64,000 nt of DNA from Salvia splendens (Eukaryota > Streptophyta > Magnoliopsida > Lamiales > Lamiaceae). Shown one piece after another: positions 43,388-56,710 of the stretch (position 1 is the first letter of the stretch; each line of letters starts with the position of its first letter). The notes under the pieces were generated by a model. The model saw nothing but the letters and a program-made list of their open reading frames with translations. It ran no database searches and was not told the origin of the DNA. The translations under genes and the position numbers were made by a program. The stretch spans positions 2,046,001-2,110,000 of the forward strand of contig NC_056052.1 of assembly GCF_004379255.2 (NCBI RefSeq). Reading direction: 5' to 3'.

Positions 43388-46300
43388 ATCGCAAGACAAA
43401 TTAGTGTACTCTTCTAAGACAGGATTATACCAATTGAAGTTGGAGGAAACATGAGCACCAAAGCTGGAATGAAGAAACGAACAATACCAATATTCATGAG
43501 CTACGAAATGGTTAATTCCTTGAGATCTATTCTCTTGAGAATTGTGTTTATCGTTTGTCAGTTGACAAGCAAGACCAATTTTGACTTGGTAGTAATAATT
43601 GGGATGCATGGGTTGTTGAATATACCAATGCACATATGGTTCAATATAATTGTGTACTTATTGTTGGAGACAATATTGTGCAAATTATTTGAACGTGTTG
43701 TTATAAACAACAAAGATCACGAGGTGATCGCAATGGTCTCCGATGTGAACCATGGTAACAATCCAAATGAATGGTTTGTTGATACAGGTGCCACATGTCA
43801 TGTGTGCTCCGAAAGAAGCGTTTTTTCTACCTACAAATCTGTTGGAGGTAGAAAAGTACGTATGGGAAACCAAGCCTCTTCTAAGGTGGTTGGTGTGGGT
43901 AATGTGTTCCTAAAATTAGGATCTGGAAAAGTTCTTACCCTTAGGGATGTACTGCATGTCCCAGACATCCGAAATAATTTGGTGTCAGGCTCACTTCTAG
44001 TAAATCATGGATTTTCACTAGAATTTGAGTGTGAAAAGGTTATATTGACCAAGTATGAAAAGTTCATAGGTGAAGGTCACCTAGTGAATGGGCTTTTTGA
44101 GCTGAATGTTACGGTCATTCACCGTGGAAAAGGAATAAGCAATAAGGAAAATGACACATCCTCTTATTTGCTTGAAAGCTCTGACTTATGGCACAATAGA
44201 TTGGGACATGTAAATCTAAATGCTATAAAAAGATTAGTAAATCTTAATTTACTAAAAGTAGATAAGTTTAACTCACAAGAAAGATGTGAAGTGTGTGTTG
44301 AAGCCAAAATGGCTAAACTGCCGTTCCATTCGGTAGAGCGAAGCACAAAACCTCTAGAGTTAATCCATACAGACGTATGTGATTTAAAATTTGTGCAAAC
44401 TAGAGGTGGTAAAAAGTATTTCATCACATTTATAGATGATTGCACAAGGTATTGTTACCTTTACTTATTAAGAAGTAAAGATGAGGCAATTGAAGCGTTT
44501 AAAGACTTCAAAAATGAAGCCGAAAATCAACTTAATTGTCGAATTAAGTGTGTTCGAAGTGATAGAGGTGGTGAGTATGTAGCGCCGTTTGCAGAATTAT
44601 GCCATGCAAGTGGTATAATTCACCAAACCACAGCTCCATATTCTCCTCAATCAAATGGTGTTGCTGAACGCAAAAATCGAACACTAAAAGAGATGATGAA
44701 TGCTTTGTTGATTAATTCAGGATTACCCCAAAACATGTGGGGGGAAGCTGTGTTAACAGCGAATCATATCCTGAACAAAATTCCACTAAAAAATAGGGAT
44801 GTAACTCCTTATGAGTTGTGGAAAGGGAAGAAACCTTCGTATTCATACCTCAAAGTGTGGGGGTGTTTAGCGAAGGTAGAAGTGCCACCTCCGAAACAAG
44901 TTGCAATAGGCCCTAAAACAGTCGATTGCATCTTTATTGGCCATGCACTTAATAGTAGTGCCTATCGTTTCCTAGTCCATAGGTCAGCTGTGCCTGGCGT
45001 GGCTGAAGGAATAACGATTGAGTCAAGGAATGCTATATTCTTTGAGAATGTTTACCCTTGTAAGGGGCAAGAGCGTAAAGTATGCAAACTGGTAAAGTCA
45101 TTATATGGGTTGAAGCAAGCACCATTACAATGGCATTTAAAATTTGACAACGTGATGTTGGCAAATGGTTTCACTATCAATGAGTGCGATAAGTGTGTTT
45201 ACATTAAGAACACAGATAACGGTTTTATTATTGTGTGTCTTTATGTAGATGATATGTTGATTACGGGCAGCAATAGTGCCATTATCAACGAAACCAAAAA
45301 CATGTTGAAGAGAAATTTCGACATGAAAGATATGGGTTTAGCTGATGTGATTCTCGGAATCAAAATTAAAAGGAATCATGAGGGAATTGCTCTGACACAA
45401 TCTCATTATATTGAGAAAGTGCTAAAGAAATTTCACTCATTCGATTGTGAGCCAGCTAAGACTCCATTGGAACCCAACGTGCATTTGAGTAAGCACACGG
45501 GTGAACCTGTAGCTCAAGAAGAATATGCAAGGATCATAGGGAGTTTGATGTTTATCACAAACTGCACCCGACCAGATCTTGCGTGTACGGTGAATAAGCT
45601 GAGCCGATTTACGAGCAACCCAAGCAAGGAACATTGGAAAGCTCTGCGTAGGGTTTTGTGATACTTGAAGTATACTCTTAACTTTGAGCTGCAGTACACA
45701 AGATATCCTCAAGTACTTGAAGGGTACTGTGATGCAAATTGGATCTCTGATTCAAAAGACTCGTTCTCGACGAGTGGTTATGTGTTCACTGTGGGGGGTG
45801 GTGCCGTTTCGTGGAAATCAACGAAACAGACGTGTATTGCTCGTTCCACCATGGAATCTGAGTTTATCGCATTGGATAAAGCAGGGGAAGAAGCCGAGTG
45901 GCTCAGAAATTTCCTAGAATGTATTCCATGTTGGAAGAAGCCAGTGCCGACAGTAGTGATATACTGTGATAGCCAAGCAGCTATAGGGAGAGCACATAGT
46001 GGCTTATACAATGGTAAGTCTCGACATATTCGTCGGCGACATAATACCGTCAGGCAATTGATCACAAGTGGTGTTATCACAGTTGACTATGTAAGGTCAG
46101 TGGATAACTTAGCGGATCCGTTAACAAAAGGTTTAAACCGTGATCAAATGCATAAATTGCTAAAAGGAATGGGACTGAAAATCACATCTTAAAAGATGAA
46201 TATAGTGGTAACCCAACCATACGATTGGAGATCCCATGGGCTTGGTTCAATGGGAAAACGAAGCTATATGAATCTAGTTGTAACACTCGGAAGATTTTTA

Positions 46301-46774
46301 ATCTTCGCCCATTCTTTAGAAAGCATTGAGTGTTGTTACCTGCATGTGGTAAGAGGCTAAGTTTTGACCTTTAATGATTCTGAGAAACCTCGAGGAGGTG
46401 GATATTGCAGGATACCTAGAAAAGAATCACCTATGTAAGTGAAGAAGTGTGGGCCGCTTCAACATGTGAATCACTTATGAATCCAAAGTGGTGTTCCATG
46501 GCCAGTAAAGGACACAAACGTGAGAACTGATGAGTTTGTAAATAATATTGTGTCAATATTATTGTCTCGGTATACACCAAGGAGGAATGGTTCAAGGCAT
46601 CACGTCCACCAGGCCGCCGGTATGCCCGATAGTGTTGACTATGGAAAGTTCAAAGCCCCAAGCTACTATTCCAAATGCAATATTGTTTCTCGAGAATTGA
46701 GCAAAGAGTCTGCATGCATGCATACACGTCTTGTGTTGGTTTGAGCTTGCAATGCTCTAACCAATGTGGGGGAT
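43388..46774 (+). pseudogene. Array unit 3: Copia internal region
   Basis: Same gag-less layout. The frame from 43451 runs 736 codons through protease, integrase and the rear half of reverse transcriptase to the shared TGA at 45659-45661; RNase H follows at 45665-46192. The first roughly 85 residues of that frame do not resemble gag and may be chance translation. Confidence 0.9.
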
Positions 46775-47306
46775 TGTTGGAAACGTGTGACATTTGAAAG
46801 GTTTCAAACCTTTCACTTTCATGTCCTTTGGTGTTTCATGTTCTTGTGTTAATTTTGTGGTTTATGGTGGTTAATTCCATGACCTTCCATGTCCACATTT
46901 GATGCCTATAAAAGGCACGGAGTTGTAGAGAGACGAACACCAACAACAAACATCATCATCTTTTCTCTCTAAGGTCTCTACATCATAGTGTGCATCTTAG
47001 GAGCATTGTCTAGCTCGATTCTCGGAACTCCATCAAGTTCGCCGGTGCCTAGCGGGTTTGAGGTGCTTCTACACGCTAGGAGAAAGTCGTTTTATCTTTG
47101 GGGGCAATACGCCATTCCGTGAGCACTAGCCGGGGCGTAATTTGTCTTGCGGAAAGAGGGCTTTCCTCGACTCGACTTATAAATTTGGTTTGCTTTATTT
47201 CCGTTGTAATTTTCATTCCTCTTTTTGTTGCAAGTTTCCTTTTGATTGTAATAGTTAGAGTACCGCCTGTACACGGCTTGGGAATTTCTTCCCATTATTT
47301 CTAACA
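46775..47306 (+). repeat. Array LTR 3
   Basis: 532 bp, matching LTRs 1 and 2 by eye. Confidence 0.92.
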
Positions 47307-50300
47307 ATCGCAAGACAAATTAGTGTACTCTTCTAAGACAGGATTATACCAATTGAAGTTGGAGGAAACATGAGCACCAAAGCTGGAATGAAGAAACGAA
47401 CAATACCAATATTCATGAGCTACGAAATGGTTAATTCCTTGAGATCTATTCTCTTGAGAATTGTGTTTATCGTTTGTCAGTTGACAAGCAAGACCAATTT
47501 TGACTTGGTAGTAATAATTGGGATGCATGGGTTGTTGAATATACCAATGCACATATGGTTCAATATAATTGTGTACTTATTGTTGGAGACAATATTGTGC
47601 AAATTATTTGAACGTGTTGTTATAAACAACAAAGATCACGAGGTGATCGCAATGGTCTCCGATGTGAACCATGGTAACAATCCAAATGAATGGTTTGTTG
47701 ATACAGGTGCCACATGTCATGTGTGCTCCGAAAGAAGCGTTTTTTCTACCTACAAATCTGTTGGAGGTAGAAAAGTACGTATGGGAAACCAAGCCTCTTC
47801 TAAGGTGGTTGGTGTGGGTAATGTGTTCCTAAAATTAGGATCTGGAAAAGTTCTTACCCTTAGGGATGTACTGCATGTCCCAGACATCCGAAATAATTTG
47901 GTGTCAGGCTCACTTCTAGTAAATCATGGATTTTCACTAGAATTTGAGTGTGAAAAGGTTATATTGACCAAGTATGAAAAGTTCATAGGTGAAGGTCACC
48001 TAGTGAATGGGCTTTTTGAGCTGAATGTTACGGTCATTCACCGTGGAAAAGGAATAAGCAATAAGGAAAATGACACATCCTCTTATTTGCTTGAAAGCTC
48101 TGACTTATGGCACAATAGATTGGGACATGTAAATCTAAATGCTATAAAAAGATTAGTAAATCTTAATTTACTAAAAGTAGATAAGTTTAACTCACAAGAA
48201 AGATGTGAAGTGTGTGTTGAAGCCAAAATGGCTAAACTGCCGTTCCATTCGGTAGAGCGAAGCACAAAACCTCTAGAGTTAATCCATACAGACGTATGTG
48301 ATTTAAAATTTGTGCAAACTAGAGGTGGTAAAAAGTATTTCATCACATTTATAGATGATTGCACAAGGTATTGTTACCTTTACTTATTAAGAAGTAAAGA
48401 TGAGGCAATTGAAGCGTTTAAAGACTTCAAAAATGAAGCCGAAAATCAACTTAATTGTCGAATTAAGTGTGTTCGAAGTGATAGAGGTGGTGAGTATGTA
48501 GCGCCGTTTGCAGAATTATGCCATGCAAGTGGTATAATTCACCAAACCACAGCTCCATATTCTCCTCAATCAAATGGTGTTGCTGAACGCAAAAATCGAA
48601 CACTAAAAGAGATGATGAATGCTTTGTTGATTAATTCAGGATTACCCCAAAACATGTGGGGGGAAGCTGTGTTAACAGCGAATCATATCCTGAACAAAAT
48701 TCCACTAAAAAATAGGGATGTAACTCCTTATGAGTTGTGGAAAGGGAAGAAACCTTCGTATTCATACCTCAAAGTGTGGGGGTGTTTAGCGAAGGTAGAA
48801 GTGCCACCTCCGAAACAAGTTGCAATAGGCCCTAAAACAGTCGATTGCATCTTTATTGGCCATGCACTTAATAGTAGTGCCTATCGTTTCCTAGTCCATA
48901 GGTCAGCTGTGCCTGGCGTGGCTGAAGGAATAACGATTGAGTCAAGGAATGCTATATTCTTTGAGAATGTTTACCCTTGTAAGGGGCAAGAGCGTAAAGT
49001 ATGCAAACTGGTAAAGTCATTATATGGGTTGAAGCAAGCACCATTACAATGGCATTTAAAATTTGACAACGTGATGTTGGCAAATGGTTTCACTATCAAT
49101 GAGTGCGATAAGTGTGTTTACATTAAGAACACAGATAACGGTTTTATTATTGTGTGTCTTTATGTAGATGATATGTTGATTACGGGCAGCAATAGTGCCA
49201 TTATCAACGAAACCAAAAACATGTTGAAGAGAAATTTCGACATGAAAGATATGGGTTTAGCTGATGTGATTCTCGGAATCAAAATTAAAAGGAATCATGA
49301 GGGAATTGCTCTGACACAATCTCATTATATTGAGAAAGTGCTAAAGAAATTTCACTCATTCGATTGTGAGCCAGCTAAGACTCCATTGGAACCCAACGTG
49401 CATTTGAGTAAGCACACGGGTGAACCTGTAGCTCAAGAAGAATATGCAAGGATCATAGGGAGTTTGATGTTTATCACAAACTGCACCCGACCAGATCTTG
49501 CGTGTACGGTGAATAAGCTGAGCCGATTTACGAGCAACCCAAGCAAGGAACATTGGAAAGCTCTGCGTAGGGTTTTGTGATACTTGAAGTATACTCTTAA
49601 CTTTGAGCTGCAGTACACAAGATATCCTCAAGTACTTGAAGGGTACTGTGATGCAAATTGGATCTCTGATTCAAAAGACTCGTTCTCGACGAGTGGTTAT
49701 GTGTTCACTGTGGGGGGTGGTGCCGTTTCGTGGAAATCAACGAAACAGACGTGTATTGCTCGTTCCACCATGGAATCTGAGTTTATCGCATTGGATAAAG
49801 CAGGGGAAGAAGCCGAGTGGCTCAGAAATTTCCTAGAATGTATTCCATGTTGGAAGAAGCCAGTGCCGACAGTAGTGATATACTGTGATAGCCAAGCAGC
49901 TATAGGGAGAGCACATAGTGGCTTATACAATGGTAAGTCTCGACATATTCGTCGGCGACATAATACCGTCAGGCAATTGATCACAAGTGGTGTTATCACA
50001 GTTGACTATGTAAGGTCAGTGGATAACTTAGCGGATCCGTTAACAAAAGGTTTAAACCGTGATCAAATGCATAAATTGCTAAAAGGAATGGGACTGAAAA
50101 TCACATCTTAAAAGATGAATATAGTGGTAACCCAACCATACGATTGGAGATCCCATGGGCTTGGTTCAATGGGAAAACGAAGCTATATGAATCTAGTTGT
50201 AACACTCGGAAGATTTTTAATCTTCGCCCATTCTTTAGAAAGCATTGAGTGTTGTTACCTGCATGTGGTAAGAGGCTAAGTTTTGACTTTTAATGATTCT

Positions 50301-50693
50301 GAGAAACCTCGAGGAGGTGGGTATTGCAGGATACCTAGAAAAGAATCACCTATGTAAATGAAGAAGTGTGGGTCGCTTCAACATGTGAATCACTTATGAA
50401 TCCAAAGTGGTGTTCCATGGCCAGTAAAGGACACAAACGTGAGAACTGATGAGTTTGTAAATAATATTGTGTCAATATTATTGTCTCGGTATACACCAAG
50501 GAGGAATGGTTCAAGGCATCACGTCCACCAGGCCGCCGGTATGCCCGATAGTGTTGACTATGGAAAGTTCAAAGCCCCAAGCTACTATTCCAAATGCAAT
50601 ATTGTTTCTCGAGAATTGAGCAAAGAGTCTGCATGCATGCATACACGTCTTGTGTTGGTTTGAGCTTGCAATGCTCTAACCAATGTGGGGGAT
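47307..50693 (+). pseudogene. Array unit 4: Copia internal region
   Basis: Same as unit 3 (736-codon frame from 47370, shared TGA at 49578-49580, RNase H 49584-50111). Its last 400 bp carries single-base differences absent from the other units, for example gacttttaatg for gacctttaatg, gtgggtattgc for gtggatattgc and gtgggtcgctt for gtgggccgctt. Confidence 0.9.
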
Positions 50694-51225
50694 TGTTGGA
50701 AACGTGTGACATTTGAAAGGTTTCAAACCTTTCACTTTCATGTCCTTTGGTGTTTCATGTTCTTGTGTTAATTTTGTGGTTTATGGTGGTTAATTCCATG
50801 ACCTTCCATGTCCACATTTGATGCCTATAAAAGGCACGGAGTTGTAGAGAGACGAACACCAACAACAAACATCATCATCTTTTCTCTCTAAGGTCTCTAC
50901 ATCATAGTGTGCATCTTAGGAGCATTGTCTAGCTCGATTCTCGGAACTCCATCAAGTTCGCCGGTGCCTAGCGGGTTTGAGGTGCTTCTACACGCTAGGA
51001 GGAAGTCGTTTTATCTTTGGGGGCAATACGCCATTCCGTGAGCACTAGCCGGGGCGTAATTTGTCTTGCGGAAAGAGGGCTTTCCTCGACTCGACTTATA
51101 AATTTGGTTTGCTTTATTTCCGTTGTAATTTTCATTCCTCTTTTTGTTGCAAGTTTCCTTTTGATTGTAATAGTTAGAGTACCGCCTGTACACGGCTTGA
51201 GAATTTCTTCCCATTATTTCTAACA
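50694..51225 (+). repeat. Array LTR 4 (terminal)
   Basis: 532 bp. It differs from LTRs 1-3 at a few bases (aggaggaagtcg for aggagaaagtcg, cggcttgagaa for cggcttgggaa). It probably is the original 3' LTR. The next five bases, tattt, would be its target duplication, but the left partner is lost. Confidence 0.9.
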
Positions 51226-51294
51226 TATTTCTCTCTCTATCGGCGATTTCTAAAACCCTTTGAACGAAATTTCCTTCTACCGTGGTTCCCGGAA
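51226..51294 (+). repeat. 69 bp repeat, left copy (partner 55678-55746)
   Basis: tatttctctctctatcggcg and following, ending gtggttcccggaa. Two differences from the partner. It begins exactly at the end of the array and ends exactly at the LTR of Copia B. Confidence 0.85.
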
Positions 51295-54200
51295 TGTGAG
51301 GTTTTGATGGATCAGCTGTGGGAAAGACTATGGGAAGCTTAGCTACGGCCCAGAAGCTTAATCAAGCTCATAAACGTAAGGATGTTCAGTAGCCGTAGGA
51401 TTAGATTTAGTTAAATGAGATCAAATCTGAGCCATTGATCTTAACTAGCCGTTATGTTCAAATTCTTGTACAAGTAGTTAGTTTAGCTGATTGAGTTCGT
51501 TACTTTTAGCTAAAATTGTATCCTTCAAATTCAATAAGAGTTTTCTTGGTTTCTCAATTGTTCTTCAACATTCACAAAGATCCTAACAATTGGCGCCGTC
51601 CGGTGGGAAGAAAGGAAGCTGAAATTTTCTCCGATACTTTTTTTTTCGGGTTGGAATCGAATCCGCGATGCAGAGATGGCATCAATATTTGAAGCCGAAA
51701 AGTTCACAGACAAGAACGATTTTGCCTTGTGGAGGATGAAGGTGCGTGCTATGCTTACGCAGCAGGGACTATCTTCAGCTCTGACGAAAGGAGCGAAGGA
51801 GACTACGGATGGAAAGGAGGCAGAGGCCTCGGATCGGAAATCTGATTTGAAAGATGAGGAGATTGAAGCGAAAGCATTCAGCACGATTGTTTTATGTCTC
51901 GGAGGTAAAGTTCTGAGGGAAATATCCTGAGAAACTAAAGCGGCAGGTATCATGGCTAAACTTGAAGATTTATACCTTACGAAATCTTTAGCCAATAGGT
52001 TGCTTATGAAGCAGCGCTTATATTCATACAAATTTGTGGATGGAAAATCGATTCTAGAGCAGTTAGAGGATTTCAATAAGACTGTAGATGATCTTTAAAA
52101 TATTGATGTTTCTATTGGTGATGAGGATAAGGCCATATTATTATTGAATGCGCTTCCTCAAAGTTATGATCAGCTACGCGATGCAATTCTTTATGGCCGA
52201 GAGAAGACCATCACACTTCTTGAGGTGCAATCGGCCTTGAGGTCTAAAGAATTACAGAAAGGAGAAGGGAGATCCACCGATCCTATCTCTGAGAGCTTAA
52301 ATATCAAAAGGTTCATAGGAAAGAAGCCGTTCAAGAATTTCAATGAGGCCTACAAGCAAACACCACCAACTGATCAGAGAGAGACTCGTTCTAGCCATTG
52401 GTGCAAGAAACCGGGTCATTTGAAGAAAGATTGCTACGGTTGGAAGAAGAAACAGGCAGAATTGGGTGGAAAAGCTGTGAATACTACTCAGGCAGTGGAA
52501 GATGATGAAGCTCCAGTGGCTCTAAATGTTATGGAGCATGTGGAGAATGGTTCTTGGATCATGGATTCCGGGTGCAGCTTCCATATGAGCCCCAATCTGC
52601 ATTGGTTTGATAATTTGAAGGAGATTTCTGGATCTGTAGCTCTTAGAAACAATCAGATTTGTGAAGTGAAGGGGATAGGAACAATAAGGCTAAGGGCTGA
52701 CAGTGACCGCTTGATCATTCTAAATTCTGTCAGAAACATTCCTGAGGTTAAAAGGAATCTGGTGTCTCTGGGATCCCTTGAGAGTAGAGGATGCAGAGTA
52801 GTGTCTGAGAATGGAACTATGATTGCGAGCAAGGATGGGAAGATTCTCATGAAGGCTAGGAGAAAAGGAAGCCTATACTACATGTCAGCCACAATTTTGA
52901 TGAATAGCCTGGATGGATCTCATGTGGAAATATCGAATAGCTTGAGTCTCTGGCATACAAGACTTGGCCATCCTGCCATGGGTACAGTGAAGGAGTTGAT
53001 CAAGAAGGGTGTGGTGCAGTGCAAGGATTCTGATATTGATTCAGCAGAGTGTGAGGAATGTGTATTAGGAAAGGCTAAGAAATTGCCTTATCCAAAGGCA
53101 GTGCATACTTCATCAAGAATCTTGAATTATGCCCACAGTAACTTGTGGGGGCCAGCTCAAGAGAAATCCATTGGTGGAGGTATGTATAATATGAGTATCA
53201 TTGATGATTTCTCCAAGAAAGCCTGGATCTACATATTGAAGGAGAAATCAGAGGCATTCTCCAGATTCAAAGAGTGGTGTATTGAAGTAGAGGCTGAGAA
53301 GAGGCTGAAGCTTGGATGTCTGAGGACTGATAATGGCTTGGAATACCTGTCAAGAGAATTTGATGGTTTCTGTAAAGCCAGGGGCATCAAGAGGCACAGG
53401 ACAGTCCCCATGAACCCCCAACAAAATGGGGTGGCTGAGAGATTCAACCGAACCATTCTTGAAAGGGTTAGGTGTATGTTGCTTGCGGCCGAATTGGAGA
53501 AGAGGTTCTGGGCTAAGGCAGCTTCTACAGCAGTGAAACTCATCAATATGTGTCCCTCATCTAGCATAGGTAGAGATATTCCATATAATAGGTGGTTTGG
53601 GAGACTTGGGAGCTATGAAAATCTGAAAACTTTTGGTTGCTTGGCTTTTGCACATATTAAACAAGGCAAGCTAGAGGCTTGGGCTCTCAAGTGCATTATG
53701 GTTGGATACCAGCCAGGAGTGAAGGGGTATCGGCTATGGTGTGTGGAACCTAGAAATGGCAGAGATGTCATTTTCTGGGAGCATGAGTTGTCTTTCAAGA
53801 AAAAGACTGTTGTTTCAAAGATTGAGCATGAAGGAGTTTCTGAGATTGAAGTGGAGCATGGGGAAGTTCATCAGGGAAAAGAGTCTGAGATTGCTGATGC
53901 TGTACAATCTCCACAGCAAGCACAAACTTCCAGTCCAGTTGCACCAGATAGTTGGAGACTAGCCAGGGATAGAATCAAGAGAAATTGCAAGCCTTCAACC
54001 AGATACTCTGATGCTGAGTATATGTTCCTTTTGTCTGATGGTGACAGAAGACATAGAGTATTCTGAGCCTAGCACATATGAAGAGGCTGTACAGAGCAAG
54101 GACTGGGAGAATTGGATGCAAGCAATGGTGGATGAGATAGATTCACTACTTTAAAATGGCACTTGGGTGCTGGTGGAGAGACCAGATGGAAGGAGAGTAA

Positions 54201-55555
54201 TAAGCTGTAAATGGGTCTTCAAGAATAAAATAGAGGCTGCTGATGGTGATAAGGTCAGATACAAGGCCAGGCTTGTTGCTAGAGGCTTCACACAAGAGCA
54301 TGGTATTGACTATGATGAAGTGTTTTCTCCGGTGGTGAAACATACATCAATAAGGATATTGTTGGCCATTGTAGCTAAGAAGGATTGGGAGCTTGAACAA
54401 CTTGATGTCAAGACAGTCTTTCTACATGGTGATTTAAAGGAAATCATATACATGGCACAACCTAAGGGTTTTGTGAAATGTAGAGATGAGAAAAAGGTTT
54501 GCTTATTAAGAAGAAACATTTATGGTTTGAAGCAAGCTAGCAGTCAGTGGCACATGAGGTTCAATGGTCACATGGTCAAGAGAGGTTTCTTAAGATCATC
54601 TTATGATGAGTGTGTCTACATAAAGGAAGCAGGTGGAGCTATGGTGGTTTATCTACTTTTATATGTAGATGATATGTTGTTGGTTGGGGCTGACTTACAA
54701 GAGATTCAGAAAGTGAAAGAAGATCTTCAATCTGCATTTGAAATGAAGGACTTAGGACCAGCAAGAAGAATTCTTGGCATGTTCATAATAAGAAAGAGAG
54801 AGAGCAAGAAGATCTGGCTGACACAAGCTGACTATGTATCAAAATTGATCAGCAAGTTCAAGATGAATAATGTGAAGGAAGTTTCAGTGCCAATGGGACA
54901 ACATTATAAGTTGACAGTGGAGCAAGTGCCAAAATCTGAAGTAGAGAAGAGAGAAATGCAGAATATCCCTTATGCCAATATTATTGGTAGTGTCATGTAT
55001 GAAATGATCAGTACTCGGCCAGATATAGCACAAGCAATATCCTTAACTAGCAGATACATGTCCCATTATGGGAAGGAGCATTGGTCTGCTCTGAAATGGC
55101 TGATCAGATATCTGAAAAGGGCTGCTGATGTTGGAATTTTGTTTGATGGAGAAAGGGTGACTGAGAATGATGCTCTAGTAGGCTGGAGTGACTCTGATTT
55201 TGCAGGGAACCTGGATACTAGGAGATCTCAATCAGGATACTTGTTCACTCTATTCGACTCTGTGATAAGCTGGAAAAGCAGCCTTCAAGGAATGGTTTCC
55301 TTGTCAACCACAGAAGCTGAATTCATGTCCTTGACAGCTGCTGTAAATGAGGGATGTTGGCTCATGGGAATTCTCAAGGATTTCGGCATAAATCAGAAAA
55401 CTATAAGCATTGGTTGTGACAACAACAGTGCATTATATTTGGCAAAGCATCAAGTGTATCATGAAAGAAGCAAGCACATTGATGTGCGGCTACACTTCAT
55501 AAGGGAGAAGATTGAGGTGTTGCATCATACTAACATTTTTACAGTTGCATCGTAG
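51295..55555 (+). mobile_element. Copia retrotransposon B, decayed, 3' LTR missing
   Basis: The left LTR (51295-51588, 294 bp) begins TGTGAGGTTTTG and ends TCCTAACA. The next bases attggcgccgtccggtggg probably hold the primer site, of a different tRNA type from Copia A. Internal gag-pol runs to 55555, where RNase H is cut off after DVRLHFIREKIE. No second LTR follows; the 69 bp repeat appears at 55678 instead. Confidence 0.8.
51676..55555 (+). pseudogene. Copia B gag-pol, several stops and a frameshift
   Basis: Gag begins MASIFEAEKFTDKNDFALW and stops at 51928-51930; another stop is near 52096-52098. The zinc knuckle has lost its first Cys (HWCKKPGHLKKDC). Then come protease (WIMDSGCSFHM) and LWHTRLGH. 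In the integrase the first catalytic Asp is replaced by Asn (AHSNLWGP), while TDNGLEY and NGVAERFNRT are kept. A frameshift near 54060 and a TAA just before NGTWVLVERP precede reverse transcriptase (YVDDMLLVG). RNase H shows WSDSDFAGN and STTEAEFMS but is truncated. It is a dead copy of a lineage related to Copia A. Confidence 0.9.
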
Positions 55556-56036
55556 GGGTGATCTCGGTGAAACACAAAATTCGCCAGGAATTAAACAGGG
55601 AAAGTAATCGCGTCTTTAAATTCTTGCAATAAATAAAACACGATATACACCTTCAATCTTCATTCACGATCAATCTCTATTTCTCTCTCTATCGGCGATT
55701 TCTAAAACCCATTGAACGAAATTTCCTTCTACTGTGGTTCCCGGAAAATCGACATTCCACTACTACATGGAAAGAGTCGAAAACTTGCATCATCCAAGTA
55801 TAGGTAAACTATTTGTTGGGCTTGCGCTTCGAGCATAGTAATATAGACGTTACAAAAATTTATATTCAAGTTTACTCAAAAGTAATTTGAGTAAACAAAA
55901 ATGGGAAAAAACGACTGCAGTGAAGGCGAAAGCAGTTAAGTCTCATTGTAATAAAAAGAGCTCACATAGTCGCATTTGTCGAAATTAAATTGACCACTAG
56001 TATTCGATTTCCGTTGTCCACCAACTCAATTGTAGG
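55556..56036. other. Sequence between Copia B and the pectin methylesterase relic
   Basis: No gene. The stretch from about 55556 to 55746 looks like part of another LTR or 5' leader (gtaatcgcgtctttaaattc) and ends with the second copy of the 69 bp repeat (55678-55746). Confidence 0.4.
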
Positions 56037-56710
56037 CTTCTATATATCGCCTCTTGCATGTAATTGGCCGGATATCCACCACACCACCGCCGCAGCCGCC
56101 CTAATAAGGTCCACCTGCGCCGCCACATTGTACCCAGAGCTCTGTCTCTCCACCTTGGCTGCGGCGGCCCCAAAGAGCCCGTCCGCCGCAATCAAGAGCA
56201 GCATGGACGTGCTGATCACGGCCCTGCCTACACCATCTCCACGGTGGAGCGCAACTACTTCACAGTGAGGAAAGTCGGCCGCGCTCGGCGGCAGTCACTG
56301 ACGGCGCGTGAGAGGGGCGCCCTCCGTGACTGCCTCGAGACGATCGATGACACCTTGGGCTAGCTCCGCCTCAACGACTCCTCCCTCGCCGCCCACAAGG
56401 AGAATCTCCTCACCCTCCTTTCAGCCGCCCAGACCAACCAAGACTCGTGTCTGGACGGCTTCTCCCACGACGGGCGCAGACCAGAAAGTCCACGCCGTGC
56501 TTGTCGCCGGCCAGACGCACGTGTTCCGCCTCATCAGCAATGTGATGGCCATCATCAAGAACTTGTCGTTTAAGGAATCTGCGGTGGCGGTGGCGGAGAG
56601 GAGGAGGCAGCCGGAAAAGTGGCCGGAGTGGCTGCCGGCTGGAGACCAGCTGCTGCTGCAGGAGTCGGCGGTGGAGGCGAATGTGACGGTGGCGGCGGAC
56701 GGGAGTGGGG

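Larger units (their letters stand above)
35868..51225 (+). mobile_element. Head-to-tail array of four Copia-derived units (period 3,918-3,919 bp)
   Basis: Four almost identical pol segments alternate with four 532 bp LTRs, all on the plus strand. Matching points recur at 37828, 41746, 45665 and 49584, so the periods are 3918, 3919 and 3919. Unit 1 starts abruptly at about 35868 without a 5' LTR; unit 4 ends with an LTR at 51225. Every unit lacks gag and the front half of reverse transcriptase and has the same TGA in the RNase H region. No normal tRNA-Met primer site follows any LTR. Because the lesions are shared, the element was defective before it multiplied, which points to DNA-level amplification such as unequal exchange between LTRs. 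An assembly artefact must be ruled out. Confidence 0.9.
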
